64,000 nucleotides of DNA from Terriglobia bacterium. GTDB taxonomy: Bacteria; Acidobacteriota; Terriglobia; UBA7540. The notes under the pieces were generated by a model. That model saw only the letters and a program-made list of their open reading frames with translations. It made no database searches and was not told where the DNA came from. The first letter of the stretch is position 1, and the number at the start of each line of letters is the position of its first letter. Shown here one piece after another: positions 8,949 through 18,057 of the stretch. Position numbers and translations under genes: made by a program. The stretch spans positions 62,001-126,000 of the forward strand of contig JASHON010000073.1 of the NCBI GenBank assembly GCA_030041095.1, in the 5' to 3' direction.

Positions 8949-11318
8949 ATGGCTGCTAGGCTCATGCTCGATCCGTCCAGCGGAGCGCAACCCCGATCCC
9001 GTTCGGTGATCGGGGCTCTTCTGCTTGTCTTATTCACGTCAGTGGCCAGCCGCGGTCAGGGGCAGGCGTGTTCCACTGCTCCGCCGTTTCAGGATCCTCA
9101 AAGCACGCTGGTCATCCTCTCGGATCACCGCCAGATTATTAAGAACGTTATGTTTTTACGCGGACACGTCATCATCACTTACCAGGACATGCGTCTGACG
9201 GCAGACCGTGCCACATATAACCGTACTACAGGGGATATGGAAGCCGCGGGGCATGTGGTGTTTGACGATCCCCATGGTCACGTAGACGCCGCCCAAGCTC
9301 ATTACAATGTGATGACCGGAAAGGGATGGTTTTTGCACGCCCACGGATACATTCGATTTTCGACGCGCGACGAGACAGGCAAGACGGAGGCTACGCCGCT
9401 CTTCATTCGTGCCGAGGAGCTGGTGCGGGTGAACGAGGATACCTATTCAATCGACAAGGGGAACTTCAGTACCTGCGAAAAAGAGCGGGACGGGCTGGCC
9501 TTTGGAATGGGAGAGGCCCGGCTGGAGATTGGGCACTCGCTGAGAGGGCAGCAAGCCGTGTTCCGTTTCCTGGGCCTTCCCGTTTTTTATCTGCCCTTTC
9601 TTGCAGTTTCCGCTTCGCGCACACCACGCCACAGCGGATTCCTGCTGCCCGAAATTGGCTCTGACACGCAAAAAGGATTCATGCTTGGAAGCGGTTTTTA
9701 CTGGGTGCTCAATCCCAGCGCGGACCTGCTGCTGGGCGCGGAATATTACAGCCTGCGGGGCCTAGGAGTATCCGGCCGATTCCGCGCGACCCCCAGCGCT
9801 ACGAGCACCCTCGAAGCAAACTTTTTTGCGATTGACGACAGCGCCAGCGGACCGTTGCGCGATATCCGCACGCCGGGCGGCAGCTTTAATATTACGGGAG
9901 ATTCCGCCAATCTCGGCGATGGGTTCCAGGGCGTCGTTGACGTGGACTACGTCAATTCCCTGGCTTTCCGGGAAACCTGGGCCAACAACTTCAATGCCGC
10001 TGTCTCATCTGAAGCGAGTCAAATGGGCTTTCTAACTCGAGACGCCGGGCCTTACAACCTCAGCCTTTACGCGTCGCGCTACCAGGACTTTCTTTCCGCG
10101 GCTCCGGTAAATGAGCAATCTATCATCATCCGCCAATATCCAACGGTTTCCTTTTCAGGGCTCGACAACGAGCTTGGGACTTCACCGTTCTATTTCTCTT
10201 TCGACACCTCCGCCGGCGGCGTCGGACGGTCGGAGCCCGGCTTTAGCACTCCCACCATCAGCGAGCGCATCGACGCCGCCCCCGAACTCACCCTACGCCT
10301 GAAACCTCTTTGGGGTTTCGATCTGACGCCGACCTTTGGAATCAGAGACACCTTTTATGGAACCAGTTTCAAACCGGACCGCGGCGGTCTCAATCGGGCG
10401 TTGGGTGATGTTTCCGTCGACCTGCGTCCACCCTCTTTAGAGAAGGTTTTCAACCGCCCATTCTGGGGACATCGCGTCGAGCACGTCATCGAATCGGACA
10501 TTCACTATCACCTGGTGAAATCTCCCGACCCGCGCGATATTCTCGATGTTGTCCCGTTTGACACGCTGGACCTGCTCACCGAAGATAACGAAATTGACTA
10601 TTCTGTGACGAATTCCATCCTGTGGCGCAAGGACGCCCCGCCAGGCAAGCCCAAGCCGCAGGCTCGGGACCTGCTTTCGTGGACGCTCACGCAAGCCTAC
10701 TTCTTTGATCCTACATTTGGCGGCGCCATCAGCCCGGGAGCGCAAGTGGCGATAGAGCCGACGCTGAATCTAACGGGGTTTTCGTTCCCTGAAGGCCGGA
10801 ATCTTTCACCCATCGATTCGATCCTGAAATTCTCGCCCACATCGAATCTCGATGCCGAATTCCGCACGGATATAGACCCGCAGAGGGGCGGCGTGTTGAA
10901 CGCCGGCGCTACGTCCCGGTTCCACGTTCATTCTTTAGACGTGGCTTTCACGGACTTTTTTATCAATCACACCAAGCTTCTCCCGGCGCCCATCGCTCCG
11001 ACCATCCCGCTGGAATTGCTTCCCACGTTCAATCTCTTGGATCTCATGGCCAGCTATAGCGGCTTCATTCATAAACGCCTCTCGGCCGCATTCCGGGTGG
11101 ATTACAACCTGTCGCAAGGAATTGCCGAAGACTACGTGGAGCAGATTAGCTACAATTTTGGCTGTTTCGCCCTCAATGGGCAGGTGCAACGCTTCAATCT
11201 CGGCTTCATCCGGAATGAAAACGCCTTTAGTGTTTCCATCAGCCTGGGCCGCATTGGCACATTCGGCAGCTTTAAGCCGGGCCAATTCATCGAGCGTCAA
11301 TTACAGCAGTTCCCGTGA
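8949..11318 (+). CDS. lptD: LPS-assembly outer-membrane protein LptD (OstA family)
   Basis: About 789 residues. A signal peptide is visible near residues 18-38 (a hydrophobic VIGALLLVLFTSVAS core followed by a Gln-rich cleavage region). Next comes an OstA/LptA-like beta-jellyroll (about 45-200; VILSDHRQIIKNVMFLRG, LTADRATYNRTTGDMEA, GHVVFDD). A long C-terminal beta-barrel region follows, with the conserved LPFLAVSASRTPRHSGFLLP motif and many alternating aromatic strands to the end. LptD inserts lipopolysaccharide into the outer leaflet of the outer membrane. An open frame reaches back to 8868, but that would overlap the divergent RDD gene; ATG at 8949 or 8964 suits the signal peptide better. 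lptE is not adjacent. Confidence 0.88.
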   Translation: MAARLMLDPSSGAQPRSRSVIGALLLVLFTSVASRGQGQACSTAPPFQDPQSTLVILSDHRQIIKNVMFLRGHVIITYQDMRLTADRATYNRTTGDMEAAGHVVFDDPHGHVDAAQAHYNVMTGKGWFLHAHGYIRFSTRDETGKTEATPLFIRAEELVRVNEDTYSIDKGNFSTCEKERDGLAFGMGEARLEIGHSLRGQQAVFRFLGLPVFYLPFLAVSASRTPRHSGFLLPEIGSDTQKGFMLGSGFYWVLNPSADLLLGAEYYSLRGLGVSGRFRATPSATSTLEANFFAIDDSASGPLRDIRTPGGSFNITGDSANLGDGFQGVVDVDYVNSLAFRETWANNFNAAVSSEASQMGFLTRDAGPYNLSLYASRYQDFLSAAPVNEQSIIIRQYPTVSFSGLDNELGTSPFYFSFDTSAGGVGRSEPGFSTPTISERIDAAPELTLRLKPLWGFDLTPTFGIRDTFYGTSFKPDRGGLNRALGDVSVDLRPPSLEKVFNRPFWGHRVEHVIESDIHYHLVKSPDPRDILDVVPFDTLDLLTEDNEIDYSVTNSILWRKDAPPGKPKPQARDLLSWTLTQAYFFDPTFGGAISPGAQVAIEPTLNLTGFSFPEGRNLSPIDSILKFSPTSNLDAEFRTDIDPQRGGVLNAGATSRFHVHSLDVAFTDFFINHTKLLPAPIAPTIPLELLPTFNLLDLMASYSGFIHKRLSAAFRVDYNLSQGIAEDYVEQISYNFGCFALNGQVQRFNLGFIRNENAFSVSISLGRIGTFGSFKPGQFIERQLQQFP

Positions 11319-11360
11319 GAGGAATTGTTTATTCCAAGCGTTGAACTCATAATTTCATCT

Positions 11361-12332
11361 ATGCCATTTCCCATTCATCGTCTGCGAAGGCTTCGCCGCA
11401 CTCCGGCCCTGCGCGAGTTCGTGCGCGAGACGCGGCTCACCGCCAAATCGCTGGTTGCACCGCTGTTTGTCTGCCCGGGCTCGCGTGTGAAGCAGGAAAT
11501 TCCCGCCATGCCCGGGAATTTCCGCTGGTCGGCGGATCTGCTGGTCGAGGAATGCCAGGCCGCATATGACCTCGGCGTCCCAGGCGTCATTTTGTTTGGC
11601 ATTCCTGAATCCAAGGATCACGTTGGCTCGGGCGCTTACGACAACGACGGCATCGTGCAGCGGGCCGTCCGCGCCCTCAAGAAGGCGTTGCCGGAGCTTG
11701 TGGTCATCTGCGACGTGTGTTTGTGCGAATATACCGATCACGGACACTGCGGTGTCCTGAAAAACGGCGAAGTCATAAACGACGAGTCGCTCGAGTTGAT
11801 CGCTAAGACGGCTTTGAGCCTGGCGGAAGCGGGTGCGGACGTGGTCGCGCCTTCGGATATGATGGATGGCAGGGTTGGACGCATCCGCGCTGCGCTGGAC
11901 GATGGCGGCCTGACACATGTCCCGATCCTCGCTTATTCCGCCAAATACGCTTCGGCCTTCTACGGTCCTTTCCGCGAAGCTGCGGGTTCCGCTCCGCGCT
12001 CGGGCGACCGAAAATCGTACCAGATGGATCCGGCCAATCAGCGGGAGGCAATGAGGGAAATTGTGCTGGATATCGACGAAGGAGCGGACATCATCATGGT
12101 TAAACCGGCGCTGCCCTGCCTTGACGTCCTCGCCCTCGCGCGCAACAAGTTTGACGTTCCGTTGGCGGCTTATCAGGTGAGCGGCGAGTTCTCAATGATC
12201 GTCTCCGCCGCTCGCATGGGATGGATCGACCGCGAGCTGATCATGATGGAAAGCCTTCTGGCCATTAAGCGCGCAGGCGCGGATTTGATTCTCACTTATT
12301 TTGCCAAGGAAGCCGCGCCCCTGCTACGGTAG
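11361..12332 (+). CDS. hemB: delta-aminolevulinic acid dehydratase (porphobilinogen synthase)
   Basis: 323 residues, normal length. HemB condenses two 5-aminolevulinate molecules to porphobilinogen in tetrapyrrole synthesis. The two active-site lysines are K195 ([15 protein letters not shown]) and K248 ([12 protein letters not shown]). The Cys-rich segment [14 protein letters not shown] (residues 117-130) supplies the three-Cys zinc site, so this is a zinc-type enzyme. The C-terminal [10 protein letters not shown] segment is the usual family signature. The frame opens at a TTG (11325), but ATG at 11361 begins the typical [17 protein letters not shown] leader. It lies 42 bases after lptD and 17 before rsmB, suggesting one transcription unit. 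Confidence 0.97.
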   Translation: MPFPIHRLRRLRRTPALREFVRETRLTAKSLVAPLFVCPGSRVKQEIPAMPGNFRWSADLLVEECQAAYDLGVPGVILFGIPESKDHVGSGAYDNDGIVQRAVRALKKALPELVVICDVCLCEYTDHGHCGVLKNGEVINDESLELIAKTALSLAEAGADVVAPSDMMDGRVGRIRAALDDGGLTHVPILAYSAKYASAFYGPFREAAGSAPRSGDRKSYQMDPANQREAMREIVLDIDEGADIIMVKPALPCLDVLALARNKFDVPLAAYQVSGEFSMIVSAARMGWIDRELIMMESLLAIKRAGADLILTYFAKEAAPLLR

Positions 12333-12349
12333 GTGCGAGGTCTCGCGTC

Positions 12350-13684
12350 ATGCCCGTCTCCGCCGCTCGCGCGGTTGCCTTTCGCATTCTTCGGCGCGTC
12401 GAAGTCTCGCAGTCCTTCGCCGTTGACAGCCTTCAAAGCGATGAAGTTTCCCGATTGAGCCAGGGGGACCGTAATCTTGCGACGGAACTGGTGATGGGAG
12501 TGCTGCGCTGGCGCGGAGAGCTCGATGATCAGATCGAACGCATTTCCGGAAAACCGCTCTCGTACTTTGATGCTGAAATTCTGGAGATCCTGCGGCTCGG
12601 AGTCTATCAGGTGCGCTTCCTCAGCCGCATTCCGAAACGCGCTGCCGTGAACGAGGCTGTCGAGTTGACGAAAGCCGTGCGCCACGCGTCTGCCAGGGGC
12701 CTGGTGAATGCTGTTCTGCGCAAATGTGAAGAGTCATCGATCGCAACGGCCGGTCCTGAGGATCCGCAATTTGCCGAAAGCGCGCGGCGATCAATCCCTG
12801 GCTGGATGCGGGAGCGGTGGGAGAAGCATTTCGGTGCTGAAATCACCGCGAACATCGTGTTCGCCAGCCAGTCGCTTCCGCGCACTCATCTTCGCGTCGG
12901 CGGAGACATCCGTGAAAAAGAGGCGATCCGCCGGGAACTCGCCGCAGCGGGAGTCGAGACCAGGCCCGGCGCCTTTGCGCGCCGCTGCCTGGTGATCGAA
13001 TCGGGCGCCGTCCAGGATTCTCCGCCATTTCGTGAAGGGCGGGTGACCATTCAAGATGAGGGGTCGCAACTGGCTGCGGAGCTCGTGAATCCGCGTCCGG
13101 GCGAAGCACTCCTCGATCTTTGCGCGGCCCCCGGTGTGAAGAGCGGCCAACTCGCCGAATCGCTCCAGGAAGGAGCCATCGTGGCTTGCGATCGCAGCCT
13201 TCGCAGGCTGCGGCTGATGGACAAGGTGATTCCGGCCAACTGGCCTCGTGCCGTGCGACTCCATCGCGTTGCGCTGGATGCCACAGCGCCGTTGCCGTTT
13301 CTTTCGCGATTCGCGGCGGTGCTGGCAGACGTTCCTTGCTCCGGCACCGGGACGCTTGCGCGAAATCCTGAAGTAAAATGGAGGCTAAAGGCCGCGGATC
13401 TGGAGCGGCTTGCGGAGACTCAGGCCGCGATCCTTCGTACGGCCCTGGCTTCGATGGCCGCGGCCGGCCGGGTGGTCTACGTGACGTGTTCCCTCGAGCC
13501 AGAAGAGAATGAAGACGTGATCGCCCAGGTGCTCGCCGGCAGACCAGACTGTTCGCTGGCCGGGGCGAAACAACTGCGGCGCGAGTTTCCGCACATGGCA
13601 GCTTTGGTTGACGACGACGGTTTTTTCCGCACGCGGCCTGGCGACTACCCGCTGGACGGTTTTTTCGCCGCGGTGATTCAGTGA
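12350..13684 (+). CDS. rsmB: 16S rRNA (cytosine-967-C5)-methyltransferase RsmB
   Basis: 444 residues. The N-terminal 140 residues are a NusB-like helical RNA-binding domain (ARAVAFRILRRVE, IPKRAAVNEAVELTK, GLVNAVLRK). The C-terminal Rossmann-fold methyltransferase begins near 230 with the SAM-binding LLDLCAAPGVKSGQLAE. Both catalytic cysteines are present, in ADVPCSGTGTLARNPEVKW and VYVTCSLEPEENEDV. The enzyme methylates C967 of 16S rRNA. ATG at 12350 follows GAGG. Its stop overlaps the next gene's possible GTG start, so translation is likely coupled. Confidence 0.95.
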   Translation: MPVSAARAVAFRILRRVEVSQSFAVDSLQSDEVSRLSQGDRNLATELVMGVLRWRGELDDQIERISGKPLSYFDAEILEILRLGVYQVRFLSRIPKRAAVNEAVELTKAVRHASARGLVNAVLRKCEESSIATAGPEDPQFAESARRSIPGWMRERWEKHFGAEITANIVFASQSLPRTHLRVGGDIREKEAIRRELAAAGVETRPGAFARRCLVIESGAVQDSPPFREGRVTIQDEGSQLAAELVNPRPGEALLDLCAAPGVKSGQLAESLQEGAIVACDRSLRRLRLMDKVIPANWPRAVRLHRVALDATAPLPFLSRFAAVLADVPCSGTGTLARNPEVKWRLKAADLERLAETQAAILRTALASMAAAGRVVYVTCSLEPEENEDVIAQVLAGRPDCSLAGAKQLRREFPHMAALVDDDGFFRTRPGDYPLDGFFAAVIQ

Positions 13685-13689
13685 TCATG

Positions 13690-14325
13690 ATGATCCACGA
13701 AATCCTTCCTGTCGGCATGCTTGAGTGCAACTGCTCCGTGCTTGGGGATGAATCGAGCAAGGAGGCAGTGGTCATCGATCCCGGCGACGAGATCGAGCGC
13801 GTCCGCGAAGTGCTCGATCGCCACAGATTGCGCGTGCGCGCCATCGTCGCAACCCATGCCCACATCGATCACGTGGGCGGCATCAGTGAGCTGCAGCGGC
13901 AGACCGGCGCGCCCGTCCTGATGAACGCTGCCGATGGGCCGCTGTATCAGAACCTCGCAGTTCAGGCGGCGTGGTTAGGCGTTCACCCTCCGAAGATCTC
14001 AGAGGTGAGTCAGTTCCTTAAAGAGGGAGACTTGGTCCGCGCGGGCTCCCTTTCGCTCGAAGTGTTTCCTACGCCCGGTCATTCGCCGGGCAGCCTTTCT
14101 CTACATTTGCCGGGTGAGCGCCCCGTCATCTTCAGTGGAGACACGCTTTTCAAGGGAAGCATCGGACGCACCGATCTCTGGGGTGGTGACAGCGCGGAAA
14201 TCATGCGATCCATCCGGAATATCCTCCTGCGCTTTCCAGACGAGACCCGGGTTTTCCCCGGGCATGGCCCTTCGACGACGATCGGAGAAGAACGCGAGCA
14301 CAACCCGTTCCTTCGAATGCTGTAG
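13690..14325 (+). CDS. MBL-fold metallohydrolase (glyoxalase II-like)
   Basis: About 211 residues of metallo-beta-lactamase fold. The metal-binding motif is THAHIDHVGG; further ligands are His in PTPGHSPGS, Asp in IFSGDTLFKGSIGRTD, and His in VFPGHGPSTTIGEE. This set matches the short glyoxalase II-like/YcbL group that hydrolyses thioesters such as S-lactoylglutathione. Three starts are possible (GTG 13681, ATG 13687, ATG 13690); the first overlaps the rsmB stop. The last is given because it leaves the canonical IHEILPVGMLECNC leader. The exact substrate is not deducible. Confidence 0.88.
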   Translation: MIHEILPVGMLECNCSVLGDESSKEAVVIDPGDEIERVREVLDRHRLRVRAIVATHAHIDHVGGISELQRQTGAPVLMNAADGPLYQNLAVQAAWLGVHPPKISEVSQFLKEGDLVRAGSLSLEVFPTPGHSPGSLSLHLPGERPVIFSGDTLFKGSIGRTDLWGGDSAEIMRSIRNILLRFPDETRVFPGHGPSTTIGEEREHNPFLRML

Positions 14326-14382
14326 TCCTGATACAGTAAGCTTTGCGCAGTCAGGGAGTTCTCGAGCGAAAAGAGGAATTTC

Positions 14383-15366
14383 ATGGGCTCAAAAAAGGGC
14401 ATCATTGTAGGCGTGGACTTGGGTGGCACCAGCATGAAAGCGATCGCGGTGGACCGGAAGAACACCATTCTGGCAACCGCAAAAGCAAAAACACCGTCCG
14501 CTTCAAAACCCAAAGCGGTTATTGCTGAAATCGCCGCTCTGGTGAAGAAGGCGGCGAATGGCGCAGGTTACAAGCTGAAGCAAGTGTCGGCCGTCAGTGT
14601 GGGCGCGCCGGGCCAGGTGGACGGCACGAGCGGAATGGTCTGCGAAGCGGCCAACCTGGGATGGAAAAACGTTTCGCTGGGAACTGATCTCGAGGCATGC
14701 GTGGGCGCGCCGGTGGCCGTCGAAAACGACGTGAATGCCGGCACCGTCGGTGAGCACCTGCTCGGCGCCGGAGAAAGCGTTTCTGAGATGGTCGGAGTTT
14801 TCGTGGGCACAGGCATCGGTGGCGGCATCATCTCGCGCGGCAAGCTTTTCCCCGGCAGCCGCGGCTGGGCTGGCGAGGTGGGCCACACGGTCGTCGATCC
14901 AGGTGGGCCGGTGTGCAGTTGCGGGCGACGTGGGCACGTGGAGGCCTTTGCCAGCCGGACCGCGATCGAGCGCGCAGTGTGGGAAGCCATCAAAGCCGGC
15001 AAGAAAAGCCTGATCCCGGAGATCCTCAAGGAGCGCCAAAAGGACCGCATTACCAGCAGCATCATTCAAACCGCCCTTAGCCGCAACGATCCCGTCATGC
15101 GGGCGGTCATGGAACGCGCGGAATTTTACCTGGGTGTTTTGACGGCAAACTTGATGAACATTCTTGATCCGGAGTGCGTGGTGATCGGCGGCGGCATCGC
15201 CGAACGGCTCGGCGAAACTTTCGTAGCGCCCATCCGCAAAACCGCTTACGAGTTTTCGCCCCGCTCCCATGCGGCAAGAAAACTGAGAATCGTGGCTGGA
15301 GCGTTGGGGGATAACGCCGGAGCCCTCGGCGCCGTGATGCTGGCCCGCCAGCGCCTGCACTTGTAA
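14383..15366 (+). CDS. ROK-family sugar kinase (glucokinase-like)
   Basis: 327 residues. The phosphate-binding loop is VGVDLGGTSMKA (residues 9-20), the catalytic Asp lies in VENDVNAG (D116), and the glycine-rich FVGTGIGGGI loop follows. The ROK zinc site is EVGH (H168) plus C178 and C180 in CSCGRRGH; the position normally occupied by the third Cys is H185. The family phosphorylates glucose or related hexoses with ATP; specificity cannot be fixed from sequence, so no symbol is given. ATG at 14383 has an AGAGGA site. It lies 57 bases after the MBL hydrolase and 18 before mnmE. Confidence 0.9.
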   Translation: MGSKKGIIVGVDLGGTSMKAIAVDRKNTILATAKAKTPSASKPKAVIAEIAALVKKAANGAGYKLKQVSAVSVGAPGQVDGTSGMVCEAANLGWKNVSLGTDLEACVGAPVAVENDVNAGTVGEHLLGAGESVSEMVGVFVGTGIGGGIISRGKLFPGSRGWAGEVGHTVVDPGGPVCSCGRRGHVEAFASRTAIERAVWEAIKAGKKSLIPEILKERQKDRITSSIIQTALSRNDPVMRAVMERAEFYLGVLTANLMNILDPECVVIGGGIAERLGETFVAPIRKTAYEFSPRSHAARKLRIVAGALGDNAGALGAVMLARQRLHL

Positions 15367-15384
15367 ACACAACCTCGCTGACGT

Positions 15385-16872
15385 ATGGCCGAAGACACCA
15401 TCGTTGCTGTTTCCACGCCTCCCGGCCGGGGCGGAATCGGGGTGATCCGGCTTTCGGGAAACCGGGCGCTCGAAATCGCTTCTGTTCTCATCCGCCTTCC
15501 GCAGTTACCTCTGAAAGCCAGGCACGCCACTCTCGGTGAATTCGTGGACGCGGCGTCAAAGCAGGTTCTCGACCGCGTTATGGTCACCTTCTTTCGCGCA
15601 CCGCATTCGTATACCGCCGAGGACGTGGTGGAAATCTCGTGTCACGGAGCCCCGGTTGTTCTCCACTGCCTGGTTGAGTGCTGCATCGCGAAGGGTGCCC
15701 GTCTCGCTGAGCCAGGAGAATTCACCCAGCGTGCGTTCCTCAACGGCCGGATCGATCTGACACAGGCCGAAGCGATTCGAGACCTCATCGACTCCCGAAC
15801 GCTTTTCCAGGCGCGCATGGCCGCTCAGCAAATGGAAGGAGCCGTTTCCGCTCGCCTGCGGCCCGTCAAGCAAACCTTGATTGATCTCATTGCTCGCATG
15901 GAAGCAGGGATCGATTTTGCTGAGGATGAGGTGCCCGTCGCGGCCAACGATGGAATTGCAGCGCAAATCGCAGGCATTCGTGACGCCCTGGAAAAGATGG
16001 AACAAGGATACGAATTCGGCAGATTCGTCCGCGAAGGAATCAGCCTGGCGATCGTGGGACGCCCGAATGTGGGCAAATCCAGCCTGTTCAATTGCCTGCT
16101 GAACGAAGAAAGGGCGATCGTGACAGACTCGCCCGGAACCACGCGCGACCTGGTCTCAGAAACCGCATCGATAGGAGGCATTCCTGTGCGGCTGGTGGAT
16201 ACGGCCGGCATCCGGGAAACTGTCGATCAAGTGGAAAGAATCGGTGTGGAAAAATCGCTTCAGGCCATTGCGGATTCCGATCTGCGCCTATTGGTGCTGG
16301 ACGCGGCCGAAGGCTGGTTGGTAGAAGACGAGAAACTGTTTCGCAAGATCCGGCCTCTTGGCCGTTTGGTCGTCGCCAGCAACAAATCGGATTTGCCCTC
16401 CCGATTGGATGAACGTCAACTCAAATCGAAAATTGCGGAGGCTGACGCGCTGCCCGTGGGCGCTCATGATCGTCTGACGGATTCCGGAAGCCCTCGCCCT
16501 GGTGCGTTCGCTCCCGCTGAGGAGCCACGGAACGGTTTGCTGTTGCCGGCTGGACTCGCCGTCGTTAAAACCTCCGCACGAACGCGAGCCGGCATCCACA
16601 CGCTTCAGCAAGCGCTCCTGTCGCTTCTAACCCCGAACCAATCTTCCGAAGTGGAGAGCGAAGTCATCACCAACCTTCGGCACCAGCAATCCATCAAGGA
16701 GGCCATTCGGTTTTTGGAAAAAGCCGGTCAGGCCGCTGCCTGCGCCGTGCCTCACGAGATGCTGCTCCTTGATCTTTACGATTCCCTCCACTCCCTCGAT
16801 GCCGTCACAGGCGCAACAACCACCGAAGACTTGCTCGGTGTGATATTTTCCACCTTCTGTGTCGGGAAATAG
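15385..16872 (+). CDS. mnmE: tRNA modification GTPase MnmE
   Basis: 495 residues; with MnmG it installs the carboxymethylaminomethyl group on wobble U34 of tRNA. The N-terminal folate-binding domain (1-120) has the [15 protein letters not shown] opening. The G domain begins near 220, with G1 [10 protein letters not shown]2 SPGTTRD, G3 DTAGIRE and G4 NKSDL (333-337). The C-terminus FCVGK keeps the catalytic Cys of the FCIGK motif. Between NKSDL and the G5-like TSARTRAG there are about 35 extra residues, rich in Gly, Pro and Ala. The family length is usually about 450-460, which this insertion accounts for. Confidence 0.96.
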   Translation: MAEDTIVAVSTPPGRGGIGVIRLSGNRALEIASVLIRLPQLPLKARHATLGEFVDAASKQVLDRVMVTFFRAPHSYTAEDVVEISCHGAPVVLHCLVECCIAKGARLAEPGEFTQRAFLNGRIDLTQAEAIRDLIDSRTLFQARMAAQQMEGAVSARLRPVKQTLIDLIARMEAGIDFAEDEVPVAANDGIAAQIAGIRDALEKMEQGYEFGRFVREGISLAIVGRPNVGKSSLFNCLLNEERAIVTDSPGTTRDLVSETASIGGIPVRLVDTAGIRETVDQVERIGVEKSLQAIADSDLRLLVLDAAEGWLVEDEKLFRKIRPLGRLVVASNKSDLPSRLDERQLKSKIAEADALPVGAHDRLTDSGSPRPGAFAPAEEPRNGLLLPAGLAVVKTSARTRAGIHTLQQALLSLLTPNQSSEVESEVITNLRHQQSIKEAIRFLEKAGQAAACAVPHEMLLLDLYDSLHSLDAVTGATTTEDLLGVIFSTFCVGK

Positions 16873-16971
16873 CAGAAATCGGTGAGGTGAAATAGGTCCT
16901 GCAGCAAAGCCGTTCGTTCTTTTGTTTTTCGATGAATTTCCGCCATAATAAGGTCATCAGGACTCATCGCT

Positions 16972-18048
16972 ATGCCGAAACTGATGACACGTCCTGACCC
17001 GGAAGAGTTGTTGCGCCGGGTACAGGCCGAAGAAGAATTTCGTAACCGCGGCCGGCTGAAGATTTTCCTGGGATACGCGCCGGGGGTGGGAAAGTCCTTT
17101 CGTATGCTGGATGAAGGCCGCCGGCGCAAGGCGAAGGGCGAGGATGTCGTCGTTGGCGCGATTCAGCCCACTTTCCCTCCAGCCATCGAAAAGCTGCTGG
17201 ACTGCATGCAGGTGATCCCGCTCAAGAAGCTGAATGGCGTGCCGGTGATCGACGTGCCCGCCGTTTTGCGCCGTCATCCGCAAGTGTGCCTCGTGGACGG
17301 TTTGGCTTACGACAACCCTCCCGGAAGCGCGCACGCCAAGCGCTGGCAGGATGTTGAAGCGCTGCGCGCCGCAGGCATTTCCGTGATCGGGTCCGTGAAC
17401 CTGCAATTTATCGAAGAATTGCGGGATAAGGTGGAGAAAATTACCGGGAAAGAAGTGACGGAAACCATTCCTCTGGGTTTCGTCAAGACAGCGGATGAGA
17501 TCGAAGTGGTGGATGCGCCTGCTGACAGGTGCGCGGGCCATCCAGGCGAGCCCACTCACCAGCAAAACCTTCTCGTGCTGCGGGAAATGGCGCTGCTTCT
17601 TGCGGCCGAAGTCGTGGACGATCAGCTCGAAAAATACCGCGAGCGGCATGGAATCGAGCCCGTCGGCGGCGCTCGAGAACGCATCATGGTCTGCGTCAAA
17701 CCGGGCACGGTCGCCGAGCGGATGATTGAAAGCGGCCATCGAAATGCCGAGCGCTTCAGCGGCGAGCTTTTTGCAGTGACCGTCAACGAGCCGGACCTGA
17801 CGCCGGAGGATCGCGCGTCGCTGGATCGGGCTCTCTCGCTTGCCCGTAAGCTTGACGCCCAGGTCGTCCGCCTGGAAAGCGAGGAGCCCATGCACGCAAT
17901 CATGGAGTTCGCTCGCCAGCATGGCATCACTCAAATCTTCATTGGTCACAGCTCCCACGAGCACTGGACGCATCGTGTTTGGGGCAGTTTCGTAGACCGG
18001 CTCATCCGCGAAGCCGAAGGAATGGATGTGCGTGTGTTCCCCAATTAA
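16972..18048 (+). CDS. KdpD N-terminal sensor domain + universal-stress-protein domain, no kinase (copy 1)
   Basis: 358 residues. Residues about 28-235 are a KdpD sensor (N-terminal) domain with the Walker A loop GYAPGVGKS (34-42) and the PPGSAHAKRWQDVE segment. Residues about 250-358 are a USP-like domain (RIMVCVKPGTVAERMIESG, ITQIFIGHSS). The KdpD membrane helices and histidine-kinase core are absent. The Walker B region reads CLVDGLAYDN where family members have VDELAHTN, so the conserved acidic residue is Gly. The protein may bind nucleotide or cyclic-di-AMP as KdpD homologues do, but catalysis is doubtful. It is followed 10 bases later by a paralogue. No kdpABCE genes are nearby. Confidence 0.85.
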   Translation: MPKLMTRPDPEELLRRVQAEEEFRNRGRLKIFLGYAPGVGKSFRMLDEGRRRKAKGEDVVVGAIQPTFPPAIEKLLDCMQVIPLKKLNGVPVIDVPAVLRRHPQVCLVDGLAYDNPPGSAHAKRWQDVEALRAAGISVIGSVNLQFIEELRDKVEKITGKEVTETIPLGFVKTADEIEVVDAPADRCAGHPGEPTHQQNLLVLREMALLLAAEVVDDQLEKYRERHGIEPVGGARERIMVCVKPGTVAERMIESGHRNAERFSGELFAVTVNEPDLTPEDRASLDRALSLARKLDAQVVRLESEEPMHAIMEFARQHGITQIFIGHSSHEHWTHRVWGSFVDRLIREAEGMDVRVFPN

Positions 18049-18057
18049 CGCCTGCCC

